From: Atriophallophorus winterbourni
Taxonomy: Eukaryota; Platyhelminthes; Trematoda; Plagiorchiida; Microphallidae
Assembly: GCA_013407085.1 (NCBI GenBank)
Contig: JACCGJ010011355.1
Coordinates: 1 to 64,000, forward strand
Direction: 5' to 3'
Length of the DNA: 64,000 bases
The notes beneath the pieces were generated by a model. It saw only the letters and a list, made by a program, of their open reading frames with translations, was not told where the DNA came from and made no database searches. Positions 23,640 to 36,707 of the stretch are shown here, piece by piece. How positions within the stretch are numbered: the first letter of the stretch is position 1; the number at the start of each line of letters is the position of its first letter. The position numbers were made by a program, and so were the translations under genes.

Positions 23640-25554
23640 CGCTTGTTTAGGTGCTTGCGTAACATTAATGATTTGTTGTTCATCCATCACAATATACTTA
23701 ACACGTTGAGTTACTCTCTATCTCGAGATTAATGATTTATTATGCGGACGATCCCGAAGAAGCTGACCAAGACGATGATGATGAATAGACGGATGAACGC
23801 AATCCCCATGTTTCGAACATAATCGAAATAACATATTAAATGACATGTTCATTCAGAAGCTGATGACTATTTTAAAGCGAAAAATGGCAAACGAAATGGC
23901 ACTGACACGATGAAGTAAACGCGTTTGAAAGGAAGGAGCGAAAATAAGAGCAGGTGCATCAAACAGGCAAAGAAATGTTATATATTCGTCCGGCACGAAT
24001 CCATCAACAATTGCCAGTTAATTGTCAAAAAACCAATTGACACAGTAGTCGTTGAAGAACGTGAATTGACTCCAATGGTGTAGCACACATCACAAGGTAG
24101 ATAAGTAAATGATTCCCCAAATAGGCGCTGTCTTGTTTTCGTTCATGTTAGCTGAGTCAGATATTCTGTTTATTTCAAACTATATTGAAAAGGATAAATG
24201 AGAATTAAAGGAAATACTGATGGAATGATTTGTATATATGCAATCAATGAATCAGTCTGTAAGTGAATAGTACAACAAGAGCGCAATGTTTCTTCGCGTA
24301 TGTTTTCCAGCTTTATTGAAAGTGTATTATAGGCAAAAAGAAATATCAATTAATTGTCTATTAACGTCAGTCAACAGACGATGTGTAGACGCGGAGCTGA
24401 ATTTAAATGTGAAGCTTAAATTTATTTTCAGTAGCAATTATTGTGTACATTATTCAAAACACTCTCAATTCATCAATAGTGCCTCAAACCTTCATGGTGT
24501 GGAGTAAAGAAAAACCGACAATCTAACTTGAGTAAGCTGAGGTTAACTGGCATGAGACTTGTCTACTGTTGCGACCCAGAGTTCACGCTGAGCGTAAAAG
24601 TGTTTTTTTTTAAATCAGACAACTACTTAACGTTAACGCGCCGTCGATACAATTTCAATGGAGGATTGTGAAGCACATCAGAGTTTAAATCAGTCGATAT
24701 TATTAATACGCACTGAGTATTTCAATTAATGGACAAATGTGCTTTCGAAGATATACTCAAATCGTTATGAGTAAGACTTTTAACGTATCGCATTTTCGGC
24801 GGGTGTTATAACTTTATCACCAAAATGTAAGGATTCATCTATAAAAGTGGCAGCCGTCAACAACATTAGTTCCTGGCACAGCGGGACTAAGATGAACCAA
24901 CTTTTGATGTCTTCGGTGAGCTCCCGGTCATCTGTATAAACAGAAGTAACCTAAACGACATATAAGCATACATTCTCGTGGTGAATCAAACTCTAAATTG
25001 TAAAACGTTTTATCTTCAATTCAATGACGTAGCAACTTCTAGTAGCGATTGGTTGTGTGGTCTGTCTTAAGGCGTAACAAACCAATCAACAACAAACTAA
25101 CACACGGAGTTACTAAAAAACCAATTCTCATGAAACAAAATTTCTAGCAAGCATACATGTAAACGTTTCTTGAACCGATGAGAAATCATAACAAGTTATC
25201 ATGCGTCTTAAGCACTGACAATCAAAACGTGCAACCAAAAAATATCAACAGGCTAGTTGCTCACCTCAAGGTTATTCAATTCCAGGCAAAGCCGTTGTTT
25301 GAATGTTCCTCCATTGCTCGCGTTGGTAGCCTCGATAGAACTCATTACAAAACACAAGCAAAGATACGTGAATGATTGTTTTCACCAAGGAAGAAAGTGA
25401 ACATCGTTGTCGAATCGGATGTGCAAGAAAATTGGAAATGGGCAGTGTACAAGTTTATGGCACAAAGGTTTGTTAAAATGCACGTAAAACGGAATGTGAA
25501 TGGATGATAAAGGAAAATACGGTCAATGTTTCTCGGAATGAGGGTTAATTGCAC
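23640..25554 (-). other. Ankyrin 3' UTR / downstream flank
   Basis: Noncoding sequence downstream of the ankyrin stop codon. The nearest minus-strand AATAAA I could find is at 24421-24426, about 1.1 kb past the stop. It is a weak candidate poly(A) signal. Nothing else is recognised. Confidence 0.3.
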
Positions 25555-28500
25555 TTATTCACTCCCAACTTCCCGATATTCTCCACCAATTGTGGAAGAG
25601 TGCTCTTGAGTTTGGCATGTGTTACCAGCAACCGACACCAAATGATCTCGCGTTTGTGTTAAAACGGCTTGTTGTTTTGGAATCTTTTCTAATCTATCGG
25701 TCGAAGGATGGGTCACCTCATCCGATGGGCCTAGTTCACGAGTACCTTCTGTGACAATAAAATAAGGGGAGGTCATGGTGGAAACATTTACGAGTTCGGC
25801 AGGGCTGTGTAGATCACAACATTTTTGAGATTGCACATTCATATCAAGAGTTTCAAAATCGGAATCTTCTGATTGCTCAAGCGAATCGGCGGATTTTCTA
25901 GATAGCATTACGAAGTCCGAAGCGATGAGACCTTGATCGGATGCAGCACTAATAGGAAAACTGGTACATAAGTTAGAGATCGAGCTTTGTGATGATGAAC
26001 TGGTACACAGTGAATCGGGTATACCCGAAGAATTAAACTGTTTACTAGAATCCAGTGAGTCAGAATCATGCTCAGTCCGCGTGTGTATCAAACTCATTGC
26101 TTGTTGTATGCAGTCCGATACGAGAGCATGCGATACGGTTCCATCAGAATCTTGTATAGCGTGAGAAAAGGATGGCGGTATCACTGCATCAACTGAGAAA
26201 GCATTCGAAAAAGCACCAAGCTGTTTGTCTTCTACGGTTCGTGGTTCGCACGTACAGTCATATTTGATTGGAGTAATTACGGTGTAATTCGCACTGGTTT
26301 CAGAAAACTGAGGTTGCGTTTTACTCTGACTCCGTCTGCTGTCCTTCGAGACGGAAGAAACAACAGACAAAGATGCAACAGTTGAATCAGTGCTCAAAGT
26401 CATGGAATCCGCTTGTCGTTCTGCAGTTGCATCTTCAAAGATTGTTGTAATACCACTCGAAACGAGAGGAGTCACTTCAATATAACCGCTTCCGGTAGCC
26501 AACTGGGAGTTCTCTTCCAATTTCGATGTTGCACTCTCGGAGCCGTATGCAGCATCTTCAAAACTATTGAGGCATTCTTGTTCGTTCCGCAAAAATTCCG
26601 ACATTGATGATGTGTTGGAATTCAGTTCTGCTCCACTGCTACCGTGAAGACTCGTGCTCGAGAATGAATTCCCTGCAGAGACAAGCTTTTCAAGTCGTTC
26701 GAATTCACAAAGGGAACTGGTAGTCCCACTACTACGAGATCCAGTACTGCTCCCAGTTTTCTTACCGTTGACAGGATTGATCTCATTATCCGAAGAATTT
26801 ATAGGATACTTATCACTAGCGGAACCACAAAGTTCTCTGGATGGTATTTCCGAATTAACATCGTAGCGGTCTGTGGTTTTAAGCTCGGAATGATCGGTAA
26901 ATGCATACACAGGCTTCTTTTCAGGTTCATTAACTCTTTCATCCTTTAACGGTATATTCTTTTTAAAATCACTACCCAAGTAGTCGAGTACTTCAAACGA
27001 GTGCGGGACCTCTAACGTTTTCTGCTTTTTGGCCAGATGTTCCTCTTCAAAATCAATTTTTGTGATACTCATTTCAACTGAGTGTATTTGATTGGGTCCG
27101 CTTAGCAAATTCGATGTGGAAAACGATCGCTTCTTACTCTGTCTGTTACAGTCACTTGTCTGATTTTGATTGATAGATTGCATAAACACTGATTGTGTAG
27201 ACCCACTGGTTTCCAGTGGAAGGTCATTCTTGACAATATCGCAAGACAACTGATGAATATGGTCAAATTTTAATATCTGTAGGCTTGAATTGCTCTCTGG
27301 CGAAGTGTTTTCACCGCTTGTTCTTTCCTCTGTGCCACTTTCTAATATGGGTGAGAGACCACCTCTCACGATGTCAGTCGGTTGTGACTCATGTTCAGCA
27401 TCTTCGTTGAGAGCGCTCGATACATAAACTTCATCTAGGCTATCGAGGTCGTTGTCCATAATATCATCACCACTACTGTCGTGTTCAAGCGAATCTGCGT
27501 AAACATCAGCTCTGTTGATCTTGTCCTCAAGCGAATCAGGTATGGAATGATTTTCGAAATCACTATCGGGTGAAAGTGAACTTCGTGAATGAGAGCTTGG
27601 CGAGATCTTCGTTTGTTCCCTTGATAGATTATGCATCGTTCCATGCAGACGATATGCTTGTAGTCTGTTGAGCATTATATTGGAACGGTCTAAAGCCGAG
27701 GTAAAGATTTGTGTTGCGGATGGAAAGGATTTAGTCGTGCTTTCTTCAGATGTTGCTAGAAAAGGAATCGGTAATTGTTGGAATTCAGAGGTTCCGAGGC
27801 TGCTCTCGGGTGCCGGATTCTCCGATGTGATGATAGCTTGATTGTCATCGTCATCATCTGATAATTCAGCGACCATATTCGCACATGTTGCTGCCACGAG
27901 TTGTTTTAGATCGTCATCCCTTTGATTATTCCGTTTAGATGATGTTTCCAGAGACTGTATGAAGCAAAGGAATTCCTTCTCAAGTTCATTTGTTTCATCT
28001 ATACCATCTGATGAACAGTGAATGGGTTCAGCAGAAGCCGGAGAACCATTTTGGTGATCACCGTCATGAAGAGATGGACATGGAGCGAGTTCATAATAAT
28101 CCATGGAATTAGGGGACGTTGAAGTTTGTAGTGAATAACAAGCATTAGAATGATCGTCGTCTAAATTTGTAGGAGATACGTGTCGCACAGACCCGTTGAA
28201 AATATTTTGATTAAATAGCATTAGTCCAGTTTGAACAGCCGCATCAAATTGCTGGATTTCGGATGTCAACGTTTCAATGACATAGTATAAATTCTTGATA
28301 GGATTTCTTCTGATAAATTCAGGAGATGATGGAAATGCAAATTCAGTAAGAAGCACATCTGGTGCATTAGTCGAGATCACTTGTTTTTTTCTGGTTGAAG
28401 TAAATGAAAACAACGGGATAAAATCGCAGTCGGGTTCAAGAGGACATAGAGGAAACGTGGAAATTTCATCCATAAAACATGAACAAGTCGGGAGAGCAAA

Positions 28501-31500
28501 ATATTCATCATCAAATTCTTCAGAAATGACATGTTGGAAATCATCTATTGATTCTTCACTAGACAGATAGTCAAAGTCAGAGTAAAGGCCGAGACGGGGA
28601 ACAACGTTTTCCGAAAACCCGGGTAATTTGAATGAAGACAAATAAGAAAGACAAGCGCAAACATACGCGCCACCTGCAGCCTCACCACAAGCATCTGATT
28701 TCTCATGGATCGGCGCTACAGCTTTTGCATCATCTGTCTCAGTGGAAGCAACACGCTCCGGAACCACCTCCTCGACATGCAAAGCTTCTCTATCCAACAT
28801 TCCATCGCGCACATCATCAACCATAGACTGAAATCCCACAGGCGCCTGCTCAACAATCCGACCACCATCCCAATCCGGCACGTACTCACGAGAAACCACA
28901 ACCGTGTCCGCGTCAAGTGGGGACAATTGCGCTGAGTCAGACTCACGTACCATCTGTGCTCCCTCACGCGCCTTTGCCGAAGCATCCAAATCCGCTTCTA
29001 CCACTCCATCCTCCTGGGACTTTGCGGGTGCCATCGATTCAGCCTCAGCGCTGACAGGAGGCATTTGCTCCACCTTGCCATGCGAATCATCATCGCGCTC
29101 TAGCAAGTCGTCTCTAGCTGCGGCAGCATCATCAGGAGCGGCAACAAACGCGCCACTTGCAGCCTCACCACCTGCAACCGTTTCTCATGGATCGGCGCTG
29201 CAGCTTTCGCATCATCTGTCTCAGTGGAAACGACACGCTCCGGAACCACCTCCTCGACATGCGGCGCTTTTGCTTCCACCTCGGTCACGCCCTCCGCTTC
29301 TTTCGCAACATGCACGTCTGCTTCGCGCTCAGACACCGTCTCACTTATAGCCACACCCTCGCCATCAGCCTGAACAGCAACAGGGCCTTCACGATCCGTG
29401 GCACCAACAACCACTTCCGTTTCTTTACTCGCAGGCTCAGCTTCGACACGCGGAACACCTTCTGTATCCAACATTCCTTCGCGCACACCATCAACCATAG
29501 ACTCAAATCCCACAGGCGCCTGCTCAACAATCCGACCACCATCCCAATACGGCACGTACTCACGAGAAACCACAACCGTGTCCGCGTCAAGTGGGGACAA
29601 TTGCGCTGATTCAGACTCACGCACCATCTGTGCTCCCTCACGCGCCTTTGCCGAAGCATCCAAATCCGCTTCTACCACTCCATCCTCCTGGGACTTTGCG
29701 GGTGCCATCGATTCAGCCTCAGCGCTGACAGGAGGCATTTGCTCCACCTTGCCATGCGAATATTCATCGCGCTCTAGCAAGTCGTCTATAGCTGCGGCAG
29801 CATCATCAGGAGCGGCAACAAACGCGCCACCCGCAGCCTCATCACCTGCAACCGGTTTCTCATGGATCGGCGCTGCAGCTTTCGTCATCATCTGTCTCAG
29901 TGGAAACGACACGCTCCGGAACCACCTCCTCGACATGCGGCGCTTTGGCTTCCACCTCGGTCACGCCCTCCGCTTCTTTCGCAACATGCACGTCTGCTAC
30001 GCGCTCAGACACCGTCTCACTTATAGCCACACCCTCGCCATCAGCCTGAACAGCAACAGGGCCTTCACGATCCGTGGCACCAACAACCACTTCCGTTTCT
30101 TTACTCGCAGGCTCAGCTTCGACACGCGGAACACCTTCTGTATCCAACATTCCTTCGCGCACACCATCAACCATAGACTCAAATCCCACCGGCGCCTGCT
30201 CAACAATCCGACCACCATCCCAATCCGGCACGTACTCACGAGAAACCACAACCGTGTCCGCGTCAAGTGGGGACAATTGCGCTGAGTCAGACTCACGCAC
30301 CATCTGTGCTCCCTCACGCGCCTTTGCCGAAGCATCCAAATCCGCTTCTACCACTCCATCCTCCTGGGACTTTGCGGGTGCCATCGATTCAGCCTCAGCG
30401 CTGACAGGAGGCATTTGCTCCACCTTGCCATGCGAATCATCATCGCGCTCTAGCAAGTCGTCTCTAGCTGCGGCAGCATCATCAGGAGCGGCAACAAACG
30501 CGCCACCCGCAGCCTCATCACCTGCAACCGGTTTCTCATGGATCGGCGCTGCAGCTTTCACATCATCTGTCTCAGTGGAAACGACACGCTCCGGAACCAC
30601 CTCCTCGACATGCGGCGCTTTTGCTTCCACCTCGGTCACGCCCTCCGCTTCTTTCGCAACATGCACGTCTGCTACGCGCTCAGACACCGTCTCACTTAAG
30701 CCACACCCTCGCCATCAGCCTGAACAGCAACAGGGCCTTCACGATCCGTGGCACCAACAACCACTTCCGTTTCTTTACTCGCAGGCTCAGCTTCGACACG
30801 CGGAACACCTTCTGTATCCAACATTCCTTCGCGCACACCATCAACCATAGACTCAAATCCCACCGGCGCCTGCTCAACAATCCGACCACCATCCCAATCC
30901 GGCACGTACTCACGAGAAACCACAACCGTGTCCGCGTCAAGTGGGGACAATTGCGCTGAGTCAGACTCACGCACCATCTGTGCTCCCTCACGCGCCTTTG
31001 CCGAAGCATCCAAATCCGCTTCTACCACTCCATCCTCCTGGGACTTTGCGGGTGCCATCGATTCAGCCTCAGCGCTGACAGGAGGCATTTGCTCCACCTT
31101 GCCATGCGAATCATCATCGCGCTCTAGCAAATCGCTCTAGCTGCGGCAGCATCATCAGGAGCGGCAACAAACGCGCCACCCGCAGCCTCATCACCTGCAA
31201 CCGGTTTCTCATGGATCGGCGCTGCAGCTTTCGCATCATCTGTCTCAGTGGAAACGACACGCTCCGGAACCACCTCCTCGACATGCGGCGCTTTTGCTTC
31301 CACCTCGCTCACGCCCTCCGCTTCTTTCGCAACATGCACGTCTGCTACGCGCTCAGACACCGTCTCACTTATAGCCACACCCTCGCCATCAGCCTGAACA
31401 GCAACAGGGCCTTCACGATCCGTGGCACCAACAACCACTTCCGTTTCTTTACTCGCAGGCTCAGCTTCGACACGCGGAACACCTTCTGTATCCAACATTC

Positions 31501-34500
31501 CTTCGCGCACACCATCAACCATAGACTCAAATCCCACAGGCGCCTGCTCAACAATCCGACCACCATCCCAATCCGGCACGTACTCACGAGAAACCACAAC
31601 CGTGTCCGCGTCAAGTGGGGACAATTGCGCTGAGTCAGACTCACGCACCATCTGTGCTCCCTCACGCGCCTTTGCCGAAGCATCCAAATCCGCTTCTACC
31701 ACTCCATCCTCCTGGGACTTTGCGGGTGCCATCGATTCAGCCTCAGCGCTGACAGGAGGCATTTGCTCCACCTTGCCATGCGAATCATCATCGCGCTCTT
31801 GCAAGTCGTCTCTAGCTGCGGCAGCATCATCAGGAGCGGCAACAAACGCGCCACCCGCAGCCTCATCACCTGCAACCGGTTTCTCATGGATCGGCGCTGC
31901 AGCTTTCGCATCTGTCTGTGGAAACGACACGCTCCGGAACCACCTCCTCGACATGCGGCGCTTTTGCTTCCACCTCGGTCACGCCCTCCGCTTCTTTCGC
32001 AACATGCACGTCTGCTACGCGCTCAGACACCGTCTCACTTATAGCCACACCCTCGCCATCAGCCTGAACAGCAACAGGGCCTTCACGATCCGTGGCACCA
32101 ACAACCACTTCCGTTTCTTTACTCGCAGGCTCAGCTTCGACACGCGGAACACCTTCTGTATCCAACATTCCTTCGCGCACACCATCAACCATAGACTCAA
32201 ATCCCACAGGCGCCTGCTCAACAATCCGACCACCATCCCAATCCGGCACGTACTCACGAGAAACCACAACCGTGTCCGCGTCAAGTGGGGACAATTGCGC
32301 TGAGTCAGACTCACGCACCATCTGTGCTCCCTCACGCGCCTTTGCCGAAGCATCCAAATCCGCTTCTACCACTCCATCCTCCTGGGACTTTGCGGGTGCC
32401 ATCGATTCAGCCTCAGCGCTGACAGGAGGCATTTGCTCCACCTTGCCATGCGAATCATCATCGCGCTCTAGCAAGTCGTCTCTAGCTGCGGCAGCATCAT
32501 CAGGAGCGGCAACAAACGCGCCACCCGCAGCCTCACACCTGCAACCGGTTTCTCATGGATCGGCGCTGCAGCTTTCGCATCATCTGTCTCAGTGGAAACG
32601 ACACGCTCCGGAACCACCTCCTCGACATGCGGCGCTTTTGCTTCCACCTCGGTCACGCCCTCCGCTTCTTTCGCAACATGCACGTCTGCTTCGCGCTCAG
32701 ACACCGTCTCACTTATAGCCACACCCTCGCCATCAGCCTGAACAGCAACAGGGCCTTCACGATCCGTGGCACCAACAACCACTTCCGTTTCTTTACTCGC
32801 AGGCTCAGCTTCGACACGCGGAACACCTTCTGTATCCAACATTCCTTCGCGCACACCATCAACCATAGACTCAAATCCCACAGGCGCCTGCTCAACAATC
32901 CTACCACCATCCCAATCCGGCACGTACTCACGAGAAACCACAACCGTGTCCGCGTCAAGTGGGGACAATTGCGCTGAGTCAGACTCACGCACCATCTGTG
33001 CTCCCTCACGCGCTTTGCCGAAGCATCCAAATCCGCTTCTACCACTCCATCCTCCTGGGACTTTGCGGGTGCCATCGATTCAGCCTCAGCGCTGACAGGA
33101 GGCATTTGCTCCACCTTGCCATGCGAATCATTCATCGCGCTCTAGCAAGTCGTCTCTAGCTGCGGCAGCATCATCAGGAGCGGCAACAAACGCGCCACCC
33201 GCAGCCTCATCACCTGCAACCGGTTTCTCATGGATCGGCGCTGCAGCTTTCGCATCATCTGTCTCAGTGGAAACGACATGCTCCGGAACCACCTCCTCGA
33301 CATGCGGCGCTTCTGGTTCCACCTCGGTCACGCCCTCCGCTTCTTTCGCAACATGCACGTCTGCTACGCGCTCAGACACCGTCTCACTTATAGCCACACC
33401 CTCGCCATCAGCCTGAACAGCAACAGGGCCTTCACGATCCGTGGCACCAACAACCACTTCCGTTTCTTTACTCGCAGGCTCAGCTTCGACACGCGGAACA
33501 CCTTCTGTATCCAACATTCCTTCGCGCACACCATCAACCATAGACTCAAATCCCACAGGCGCCTGCTCAACAATCCGACCACCATCCCAATCCGGCACGT
33601 ACTCACGAGAAACCACAACCGTGTCCGCGTCAAGTGGGGACAATTGCGCTGAGTCAGACTCACGCACCATCTGTGCTCCCTCACGCGCCTTTGCCGAAGC
33701 ATCCAAATCCGCTTCTACCACTCCATCCTCCTGGGACTTTGCGGGTGCCATCGATTCAGCCTCAGCGCTGACAGGAGGCATTTGCTCCACCTTGCCATGC
33801 GAATCATTCATCGCGCTCTAGCAAGTCGTCTCTAGCTGCGGCAGCATCATCAGGAGCGGCAACAAACGCGCCACCCGCAGCCTCATCACCTGCAACCGGT
33901 TTCTCATGGATCGGCGCTGCAGCTTTCGCATCATCTGTCTCAGTGGAAACGACACGCTCCGGAACCACCTCCTCGACATGCGGCGCTTTTGCTTCCACCT
34001 CGGTCACGCCCTCCGCTTCTTTCGCAACATGCACGTCTGCTACGCGCTCAGACACCGTCTCACTTATAGCCACACCCTCGCCATCAGCCTGAACAGCAAC
34101 AGGGCCTTCACGATCCGTGGCACCAACAACCACTTCCGTTTCTTTACTCGCAGGCTCAGCTTCGACACGCGGAACACCTTCTGTATCCAACATTCCTTCG
34201 CGCACACCATCAACCATAGACTCAAATCCCACCGGCGCCTGCTCAACAATCCGACCACCATCCCAATCCGGCACGTACTCACGAGAAACCACAACCGTGT
34301 CCGCGTCAAGTGGGGACAATTGCGCTGAGTCAGACTCACGCACCATCTGTGCTCCCTCACGCGCCTTTGCCGAAGCATCCAAATCCGCTTCTACCACTCC
34401 ATCCTCCTGGGACTTTGCGGGTGCCATCGATTCAGCCTCAGCGCTGACAGGAGGCATTTGCTCCACCTTGCCATGCGAATCATCATCGCGCTCTAGCAAG

Positions 34501-36707
34501 TCGTCTCTAGCTGCGGCAGCATCATCAGGAGCGGCAACAAACGCGCCACCCGCAGCCTCATCACCTGCAACCGGTTTCTCATGGATCGGCGCTGCAGCTT
34601 TCACATCATCTGTCTCAGTGGAAACGACACGCTCCGGAACCACCTCCTCGACATGCGGCGCTTTTGCTTCCACCTCGGTCACGCCCTCCGCTTCTTTCGC
34701 AACATGCACGTCTGCTACGCGCTCAGACACCGTCTCACTTATAGCCACACCCTCGCCATCAGCCTGAACAGCAACAGGGCCTTCACGATCCGTGGCACCA
34801 ACAACCACTTCCGTTTCTTTACTCGCAGGCTCAGCTTCGACACGCGGAACACCTTCTGTATCCAACATTCCTTCGCGCACACCATCAACCATAGACTCAA
34901 ATCCCACCGGCGCCTGCTCAACAATCCGACCACCATCCCAATCCGGCACGTACTCACGAGAAACCACAACCGTGTCCGCGTCAAGTGGGGACAATTGCGC
35001 TGAGTCAGACTCACGCACCATCTGTGCTCCCTCACGCGCCTTTGCCGAAGCATCCAAATCCGCTTCTACCACTCCATCCTCCTGGGACTTTGCGGGTGCC
35101 ATCGATTCAGCCTCAGCGCTGACAGGAGGCATTTGCTCCACCTTGACATGCGAATCATCATCGCGCTCTAGCAAGTCGTCTCTAGCTGCGGCAGCATCAT
35201 CAGGAGCGGCAACAAACGCGCCACCCGCAGCCTCATCACCTGCAACCGGTTTCTCATGGATCGGCGCTGCAGCTTTCGCATCATCTGTCTCAGTGGAAAC
35301 GACACGCTCCGGAACCACCTCCTCGACATGCGGCGCTTTTGCTTCCACCTCGGTCACGCCCTCCGCTTCTTTCGCAACATGCACGTCTGCTACGCGCTCA
35401 GACACCGTCTCACTTATAGCCACACCCTCGCCATCAGCCTGAACAGCAACAGGGCCTTCACGATCCGTGGCACCAACAACCACTTCCGTTTCTTTACTCG
35501 CAGGCTCAGCTTCGACACGCGGAACACCTTCTGTATCCAACATTCCTTCGCGCACACCATCAACCATAGACTCAAATCCCACCGGCGCCTGCTCAACAAT
35601 CCGACCACCATCCCAATCCGGCACGTACTCACGAGAAACCACAACCGTGTCCGCGTCAAGTGGGGACAATTGCGCTGAGTCAGACTCACGCACCATCTGT
35701 GCTCCCTCACGCGCCTTTGCCGAAGCATCCAAATCCGCTTCTACCACTCCATCCTCCTGGGACTTTGCGGGTGCCATCGATTCAGCCTCAGCGCTGACAG
35801 GAGGCATTTGCTCCACCTTGCATGCGAATCTTCATCGCGCTCTAGCAAGTCGTCTCTAGCTGCGGCAGCATCATCAGGAGCGGCAACAAACGCGCCACCG
35901 CAGCCTCATCACCTGCAACCGGTTTCTCATGGATCAGCGCTGCAGCTTTCACATCATCTGTCTCAGTGGAAACGACACGCTCCGGAACCACCTCCTCGAC
36001 ATGCGGCGCTTTTTCTTCCACCTCGGTCACGCCCTCCGCTTCTTTCGCAACATGCACGTCTGGTTCGCGCTCAGACACCGTCTCACTTATAGCCACACCC
36101 TCGCCATCAGCCTGAACAGCAACAGGGCCTTCACGATCCGTGGCACCAACAACCACTTCCGTTTCTTTACTCGCAGGCTCAGCTTCGACACGCGGAACAC
36201 CCTCTGTATCCAACATTTCATCGCGCACACCATCAAACGTAGTCAAAATTTCCCTTGTCTCTTCTTTACTCAGTTGTTTTATTTCGTCATGTTTTTCAGT
36301 TACCTGATTTGTTCTCCCGATATCTCCTGGTTCCCTTTTTAGTTTAAATTTATTTATATCCTCCTCCCTCATTTCTTTTCTTTGAGTTCTCTCTTTTGGA
36401 CCACTAATGAAGTCTTCCGATTTTGCACCTCCATCAACCTCTTCTAATTCCACGGAATTCGATTCAATTGTGGCAACGCTTCTGTGAATAGTAGGCTGAA
36501 TTTTTTGAACTTTCTCTTCTGTCAACTCTTCATACATTTCTTTCATTGCGGTATCGGAGATTGATTTAGACGGCCTCGGTTCAGATTTTGGTTCTAAAGT
36601 TTCACATATAATTGGTTCCTTCGGTATAGACAATTCTTTGTTTTCAGGTGCCTCGCCACTTGCAATCCTCCCGAACAATTCGGTACCAGCTTCTTGTTGA
36701 TCAGTAG
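25555..36707 (-). CDS. ank: Ankyrin giant terminal exon (11.15 kb)
   Basis: The acceptor is CTACTTACAG|CT (before 36707); the exon ends at a TAA at 25555-25557. It has three parts. (1) 36707-36240: about 155 unique Lys/Glu-rich residues, beginning [19 protein letters not shown]. (2) 36240-28655: tandem 225-residue units. (3) 28655-25558: about 1030 unique residues, very Ser/Asp/Glu-rich (for example [16 protein letters not shown]), with no recognised domain. Parts 1 and 3 are open without a break. Part 2 has eleven small indels (near 35820, 35898, 33808, 33130, 33012, 32535, 31912, 31129, 30697, 29884 and 29182) totalling -9 bp, so parts 1 and 3 share one frame. Without those breaks the exon would add roughly 3,700 residues. 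The role is unknown; by analogy with insect Ank2 long forms it may be an extended spacer or microtubule-related tail (inference). Confidence 0.85.

Noticed and set aside
29180..35900. Programmed frameshifting in the repeats
   Set aside because: The breaks are of different sizes and at different places from unit to unit, with no shared slippery site. Consensus error is simpler.
28655..36240. CRISPR array or satellite DNA
   Set aside because: Units are 675 bp, coding, without spacers, and lie inside an exon joined in phase to ankyrin exons.
29157..36342. Repeated 140-residue plus-strand ORFs across the array
   Set aside because: They recur once per 675-bp unit, antisense to the ankyrin repeat. 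They arise because the GC-rich unit lacks stops on the other strand; they have no splice sites or motifs.
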